From Candidatus Sodalis pierantonius str. SOPE (lineage in GTDB: Bacteria; Pseudomonadota; Gammaproteobacteria; Enterobacterales; Enterobacteriaceae): a stretch of DNA of 64,000 nucleotides. The position numbers and the translations under genes were made by a program. The notes under the pieces are model-generated. The model was not told the DNA's origin and did no database searches. It saw only the letters and a program-made list of their open reading frames with translations. Where the stretch lies: contig NZ_CP006568.1 in assembly GCF_000517405.1 (NCBI RefSeq), positions 4,402,001 to 4,466,000 of the forward strand, written 5' to 3'. Below, piece after piece: positions 58,771 through 64,000 of this stretch (its first letter is position 1; each line of letters begins with the position of its first letter).

Positions 58771-60697
58771 ATGTCTTCTTCGGATATAAAGGTCAGAGTG
58801 CAGAACTTTGGCCGCTTCCTGAGCAATATGGTGATGCCCAATATTGGCGCCTTTATCGCCTGGGGCATTATCACCGCGCTGTTTATTCCTACAGGCTGGA
58901 CGCCAAACACGACGTTAGCCAAACTGGTCGCGCCAATGATCACCTACCTGCTACCGTTGCTGATTGGCTATACCGGCGGTAGGATGGTAAGGGGCGAGCG
59001 CGGTGGCGTCGTCGGCGCAATTACCACGATGGGGGTGATCGCCGGCGCCGATATGTCGATGTTCCTCGACTCGATGATTGCCGGTCCTCTGGGCAGCTGG
59101 GCTATCAAACGCTTCGACCGCCTTGTCGACGGTAAAATCAAAAGCGGCTTCGAGATGCTGGTGAACAACTTCTCGGCCGGTATTATCGGTATGTTGCTGG
59201 CGATTTTGGCCTTCCTGGCCATTGGTCCGCTGGTTGAAATGTTGTCAAAAGACCTGGCGGCCGGCGTTCACCTGATGGTGACCTATAACATGCTGCCGCT
59301 GACCTCCATCTTCGTCGAGCCGGCAAAAATCCTGTTCCTGAATAATACCATCAACCACGGCATCTTCTCGCCGCTGGGTATTCAGCAGGCAACGGAGACC
59401 GGCAAATCAATATTCTTCCTGATTGAAGCCAACCCCGGCCCGGGCATGGGCGTGCTGATGGCGTATATGCTGTTTGGCCGCGGTAACGCCAAGCAATCCG
59501 CCGGCGGCGCCGCCATCATCCATTTCCTGGGCGGTATTCACGAAATTTACTTCCCCTATGTGCTGATGAACCCGCGTTTACTGATTGCGGTGATTCTCGG
59601 CGGCATGACCGGCGTTTTCACGCTGAATCTGCTGGGCGGCGGTCTGGTTTCACCGGCGTCTCCCGGCTCCATTCTGGCCGTGCTGGCCATGACCCCCAAA
59701 GGCACCTATTTCACTAACCTGGCCGCCATCGTTGCCGCTTTCGCCGTCTCGTTCGTCATCTCTTCGATTCTGCTTAAGAGTTCACGCGCAACCGGCGATG
59801 AAGATAATCTCGCCGAGGCATCACGCCGCGTGCAGGATATGAAAGCCCAGTCGAAAGGCGTCGCCGCCCCCGTTAACACGGGCGCCACGGGTGATTTGAG
59901 CTCGGTGCGTAAAATTATCGTGGCCTGTACGCCGGTATGGGGTCGAGCGTGATGGGCGCTGGCGTGTTGCGTAAAAAGGTGAACGAGGCCGGGCTGAAGA
60001 ACATCAGCGTGACCAACAGCGCCATCAATAATCTTCCCGATGATGTGGATTTGGTGATAACCCATCGCGACCTGACCGAGCGCGCGATGCGTCATGCGCC
60101 GCAGGCGCAGCATATTTCGCTGAATAACTTTCTCGACAGCCAGCTTTACAGCGATTTGACCGCGCGTCTGGTAGCGGTACAGAAAAGCGGGGATAATCAG
60201 CAAAGAGTTATGACCACGCTGGACGACAGCTTCGAGGACAGCGAACAAAACCTGTTCCGCCTCACCGCCGACAACGTTTTTCTCGGTCAACACGCGGATC
60301 ATATAAAGAGCAAGCGATCCGTTTCGCCGGCGAGCAGTTGGTCAAAGGCGGTTATGTCCAGCCCGAATATGTACAGGCAATGCTGGATCGCGAAAAACTG
60401 ACTTCGACTTACCTGGGTGAGTCCATCGCGGTGCCACATGGCACGATCGAGGCGAAGGACCGCGTTCTGCGTACCGGCGTCGTGTTCTGCCAGTACCCTG
60501 ACGGCGTACTCTTTGGTGATGAGGAAGACGATATCGCCCGGTTGGTGATAGGTATTGCCGCGCGCAATAACGAGCATATTCAGGTCATCACCAGTTTAAC
60601 CAATGCACTAGATGATGACGCAGTGATCGCGCGTTTAAGCCAAACCACCGATGTGCAGGAAGTCCTGGAACTGCTGGCGAGCGCTAAAGCGTCCTGA
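58771..60697 (+). pseudogene. mtlA: mtlA, mannitol PTS permease EIICBA, two frameshifts
   Basis: The EIIC part is intact: several membrane helices and 'FLNNTINHGIFSPLG', 'LGGIHEIYFPYVLM' (GGxxE-type motif) lie in residues 1-345. At the EIIB active site one G is missing just after the phosphorylated Cys codon (TGT at 59926-59928, codon 386): the expected 'ACDAGMGSS' is broken. EIIB continues in the next frame ('GSSVMGAGVLRKKV') and a second indel at about 60300 precedes EIIA ('GESIAVPHGTIE' with the active His) to the stop at 60697. A truncated EIIC-only protein could be made but not energised by this gene. Confidence 0.93.
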
Positions 60698-60734
60698 CCA
60701 GGCACGGGGGCGGGTCACTCTGCGCAAGAAACGA

Positions 60735-60759
60735 GGGGGCCTGCCATGGCCCCTTTTTT
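60735..60759 (+). terminator. Terminator/attenuator between mtlA and mtlD
   Basis: GGGGCC / GGCCCC stem with loop TGCCAT, followed by TTTTTT. It lies in the 99-bp gap before mtlD, so it would reduce transcription of mtlD and mtlR relative to mtlA. Confidence 0.82.
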
Positions 60760-60796
60760 GCTTAGATTTTTGCTGAGATAATTTAAGGTTAACGTT

Positions 60797-61945
60797 ATGA
60801 AAGAATTACATTTCGGAGCAGGTAATATCGGCCGCGGGTTTATCGGTAAACTGTTGGCCGATGCCGGTGTAGAGGTTGTTTTCGCCGATGTGAACCAGCA
60901 GGTTCTTGATGCGCTTAATCAGCGCCACCAATACCCGGTGCGGGTGGTGGGCGAACAGGCGCAGGTAGAGACCGTAAGCGGGGTCAGCGCGGTTCACAGC
61001 GGCAGCGACGAGGTCGTGGCGCTGATCTCCAGCGTGGATTTGATCACCACCGCGGTGGGCCCGCAGATTCTTGAGCGCATCGCGCCGGCCGTTGCACGCG
61101 GACTGGTTAAGCGGCACGATGGCGGCAACACCCAGCCGCTGAACATCATCGCCTGCGAAAATATGGTGCGCGGCACCAGCCAGCTCAAACAGCACGTACT
61201 TAACGCGCTGGAGCCGCAATTTCATGCCTGGGTAGAGCAGCAGGTGGGTTTTGTCGATTCCGCCGTGGACCGTATTGTGCCGCCGGCGGAAGCGGGCAGT
61301 GACGATCCGTTAGCGGTGACGGTCGAAAGCTTCAGCGAGTGGATTGTGGATAAAACCCAGTTCAAAGGCGTCCCGCCCACCCTCGCCGGGATGGAACTGA
61401 CCGACAATTTAATGGCGTTTGTTGAACGCAAGCTGTTTACGCTTAATACCGGCCACGCCATCACCGCTTATCTGGGCCAGCTCGCCGGCCACCAGACCAT
61501 CCGCGATGCTATTCTCGATCCGGCCGTACGCCAGGTAGTCAAAGGCGCGATGGAGGAGAGCGGGGCAGTACTCATCAATCGTTATGGCTTCGATGCGCAA
61601 AAGCATGCTGCTTATATCAACAAAATTTTGCAGCGCTTCGAGAACCCCTATCTGCACGACGACGTAGAACGCGTGGGCCGGCAGCCGTTGCGTAAGCTTG
61701 GCGAAGGCGATCGGTTAATTAAACCTCTGCGCGGGACGTTGGAGTACGGCCTTGGCCATGCCAATCTGGTCAAAGGCATCGCCGCCGCCATGCACTATCG
61801 CAGCGATCAGGACCCGCAGGCCAAAGAGTGGGCGGCATTGCTGGCAGACGTTGGCGCTGCGGCGGCGTTGGCCAAAGTCTCTGGCCTTGATGAAGAAAGT
61901 GAAGTTGTCGCGCAAGTGGTGAATGCCTATAACGCCATGCAGTAA
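60797..61945 (+). CDS. mtlD: Mannitol-1-phosphate 5-dehydrogenase
   Basis: 382 residues, full length. N-terminal NAD-binding 'FGAGNIGRGFIGKLL', 'ITTAVGPQILERIAP', 'NIIACENMVRGTSQLK' and the long-chain mannitol dehydrogenase signature around 'VERKLFTLNTGHAITAYLGQLAGH'. Converts mannitol 1-phosphate to fructose 6-phosphate. Intact although its transporter mtlA is broken. Confidence 0.97.
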   Translation: MKELHFGAGNIGRGFIGKLLADAGVEVVFADVNQQVLDALNQRHQYPVRVVGEQAQVETVSGVSAVHSGSDEVVALISSVDLITTAVGPQILERIAPAVARGLVKRHDGGNTQPLNIIACENMVRGTSQLKQHVLNALEPQFHAWVEQQVGFVDSAVDRIVPPAEAGSDDPLAVTVESFSEWIVDKTQFKGVPPTLAGMELTDNLMAFVERKLFTLNTGHAITAYLGQLAGHQTIRDAILDPAVRQVVKGAMEESGAVLINRYGFDAQKHAAYINKILQRFENPYLHDDVERVGRQPLRKLGEGDRLIKPLRGTLEYGLGHANLVKGIAAAMHYRSDQDPQAKEWAALLADVGAAAALAKVSGLDEESEVVAQVVNAYNAMQ

Positions 61946-62003
61946 TCGACAGAACCGAGGGCGGATGCGATGCCGCTCCCTGGCCCGCTACATGGTGTGC
62001 AAC

Positions 62004-62552
62004 ATGACGGAAAACACTCAGCTGCTGGAAAACAGCGTGCTCGAACGCCTGAATGCCGGGACCACGGTGCGGGAGTTTTTGCGGGCGGCGATTACGCTGC
62101 TGGCGGAAGCCGTGGCCATTCTGGTGACGCAGGTGTTCCGCAAGGATGGCTATGCGGTTAAATACGCCGTGGAGCCGTTACTGGTGGGCGCAGGTCCGCT
62201 GGCGGAGCTGTCGGTGCGTTTGAAATTGGTTTATGCGTTAGGGGTGATAAGCCGCCAGGAGTATGAAGACGCCGAACTGCTGATGGCGCTGCATGAGGAA
62301 TTGCAGCAGGATCCGGGCGATTACCGCTTTACCGATGATGAAATTATGGGGCCGTTTGGCGAGCTGCATTGTGTCGCCGTGTTCCCGCCGTCGCCGCAGA
62401 TCGCCCATGCGCCGGGAGATGAAGCGCTGGCGAAGATGCAACGGCAGCGCTACCAGCAAATGGTGCGCTCGACGGTGGTCCTTTCCGCCACCGAATATCT
62501 GGTGCGGATCAGCGCTAAAAAAGCGTTCTCCGATCGGCTGCTGCTGAAATAA
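62004..62552 (+). CDS. mtlR: Mannitol operon repressor MtlR
   Basis: 182 residues from the ATG at 62004 (MTENTQLLENSVLERL), aligned with the family; the in-frame ATG at 61968 is an alternative. 'FRKDGYAVKYAVEPLL', 'ELSVRLKLVYALGVISRQEYEDAELL' and 'FTDDEIMGPFGELHC' are family blocks. MtlR lowers mtl expression but has no obvious DNA-binding domain. Third gene of the mtl operon. Confidence 0.9.
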   Translation: MTENTQLLENSVLERLNAGTTVREFLRAAITLLAEAVAILVTQVFRKDGYAVKYAVEPLLVGAGPLAELSVRLKLVYALGVISRQEYEDAELLMALHEELQQDPGDYRFTDDEIMGPFGELHCVAVFPPSPQIAHAPGDEALAKMQRQRYQQMVRSTVVLSATEYLVRISAKKAFSDRLLLK

Positions 62553-62664
62553 ACGCCGCGCGGGGGTTCGTGCGCCCGCGTTATCCGCCGAAAGGGCAGT
62601 GCTAAACCTACATACTTACACCTTCTTCCCGAGCGTGCGCGTTATTTGCTGGCGGCGCGCGGGC

Positions 62665-62691
62665 AAAAAAATCCCCGCCGTGGGCGGGGAT
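62665..62691 (-). terminator. Terminator of sodA
   Basis: On the minus strand CCCCGCC / GGCGGGG around CACG-type loop followed by ATTTTTTT. It lies 45 bp after the sodA stop. The rest of 62553-62664 shows nothing. Confidence 0.85.
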
Positions 62692-62735
62692 GGGGCCGGC
62701 GTTATCCCGATGCTCGGGCGCGCGGCAGGGATAAA

Positions 62736-63353
<618 letters not shown>

Positions 63354-63470
63354 AACAATCTCTCCATTTCTAGTTGAACCGGCCCCCTTTAAAAGCATGT
63401 TAGGGTCGCGTAAGCAATCCGATCATTATAGTTAATTAAACGTTTATCGGTTACTTTAAAAAGAACATGT

Positions 63471-64000
63471 TTAACTTATGTCTTCAACAATCCGCGTTGG
63501 ATGGGTAAAGACCATAGCGCGCCCCGGTTTACTGAATCCCATCAGCGTCAGGCCGCAGCGCTCGGCGACCTCTACCGCCAGCGAGGTGGCGGCGGAAACG
63601 GCGAACAGGATTTCTACCCCGCACATGGCCGCTTTCTGAACCATTTCATAGCTGGCGCGGCTGGAAACCAGGACCGCCCCGGGCGTTTCACCCCGGCGCG
63701 CGCGCATGCCGAGCAGTTTATCCAGCGCCACGTGGCGACCGACGTCTTCGGCGCCATAGCTTAAATCCCCCTCCGGCGAGATCCAGGCCGCAGCATGAGT
63801 GTAGCCCGTGAGCCGGCCGATGGGCTGCACCTCTGGCAATTGCGCCAACGCCCGATCCAACTGTGCCAAGGGCCAACGTTGCGTGAAGGGTAATGACAGC
63901 AGCGGCTTGCCGATTTCATCCAGTTGCTCCACGTCGCAGATACCGCAACCGGTGCGCCCGGCCAGCGCTCGACGCGGCGCTTTCAAGGCCATAAAACGGC
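63471..64000 (-). CDS. fdhD: FdhD sulfurtransferase for formate dehydrogenase, C-terminal part
   Basis: The C-terminal ~175 residues; the start lies beyond the right edge. It contains 'GRTGCGICDVEQLDE' with the CxxC pair that carries sulfur, then 'GAEDVGRHVALDKLLG' and 'VSSRASYEMVQKAA'. FdhD moves sulfur from IscS to the molybdenum cofactor before its insertion into formate dehydrogenase. No damage in the visible part. Confidence 0.92.
   Translation of the reverse strand, partial: RFMALKAPRRALAGRTGCGICDVEQLDEIGKPLLSLPFTQRWPLAQLDRALAQLPEVQPIGRLTGYTHAAAWISPEGDLSYGAEDVGRHVALDKLLGMRARRGETPGAVLVSSRASYEMVQKAAMCGVEILFAVSAATSLAVEVAERCGLTLMGFSKPGRAMVFTHPTRIVEDIS

Overview
The window looks like the chromosome of a recently host-restricted, Sodalis-allied insect endosymbiont of the Enterobacterales (Pectobacteriaceae-like gene content). 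The best guess is the rice/maize weevil primary endosymbiont 'Candidatus Sodalis pierantonius' (SOPE) or a very close relative. The reasons are enteric-type genes (glyQS, mtlADR, ibpAB, sodA, hdfR, maoP, ytfRT-yjfF, a bcs cellulose operon), a very high pseudogene fraction made of fresh single-base frameshifts and nonsense codons, and massive copy number of only four near-identical IS types. Those types are IS256-like (1315 bp), IS21-like (2.6 kb, istAB), IS5/IS903-like (1055 bp) and ISL3-like (about 1.7 kb). The species name is inference; the IS identity and gene decay are read directly.

Layout. 1-4530: an ISL3 copy broken by IS256 and IS21. 4531-7240: remnants of yhjJ and yhjK. 7974-21202: a cellulose operon in the order bcsR-like/Q/A/B/C/D/Z. 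bcsQ carries an ISL3 element that itself carries an inverted pair of IS5s; bcsA is intact, bcsB and bcsC have in-frame losses, and bcsD and bcsZ have stops. 21358-26484: a narI tail followed by the early region of a Mu-like prophage (repressor, ner, MuA-like transposase) riddled with IS insertions. 27330-30100: comM (broken), maoP and hdfR. 30095-33485: the galactofuranose ABC transporter ytfR-ytfT-yjfF, with only ytfT intact. 33486-45463: a 12-kb pile of nested IS copies. 45464-49801: a truncated dgoT-like permease, a decayed F-box plus ankyrin-repeat gene, yidQ and the heat-shock pair ibpA/ibpB. 49919-54189: avtA, an AI-2E-family membrane protein, ghrB and yiaC, of which three are pseudogenes. 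54426-57419: intact glyQS. 57575-62552: yiaF (broken) and the mannitol operon, with mtlA frameshifted and mtlD/mtlR open. 62736-64000: sodA and the C-terminal part of fdhD.

How it fits together. Essential or stress functions (glycyl-tRNA synthetase, small heat-shock proteins, superoxide dismutase) are intact, while cellulose export, mannitol uptake, galactofuranose uptake, ComM and peripheral metabolism are being lost. Target-site duplications let several insertion events be ordered: ISL3 into bcsQ then IS5 into ISL3; IS256 and IS21 into an older IS256; IS5 into the MuA gene; IS256 into the prophage repressor. No tRNA, rRNA or CRISPR array was found. Items most worth a second look are the small secreted-protein ORF carried inside the ISL3 element, the F-box/ankyrin effector-like pseudogene, the IS5 inverted pair sharing one target duplication, and the variable number of terminal repeats in IS21.
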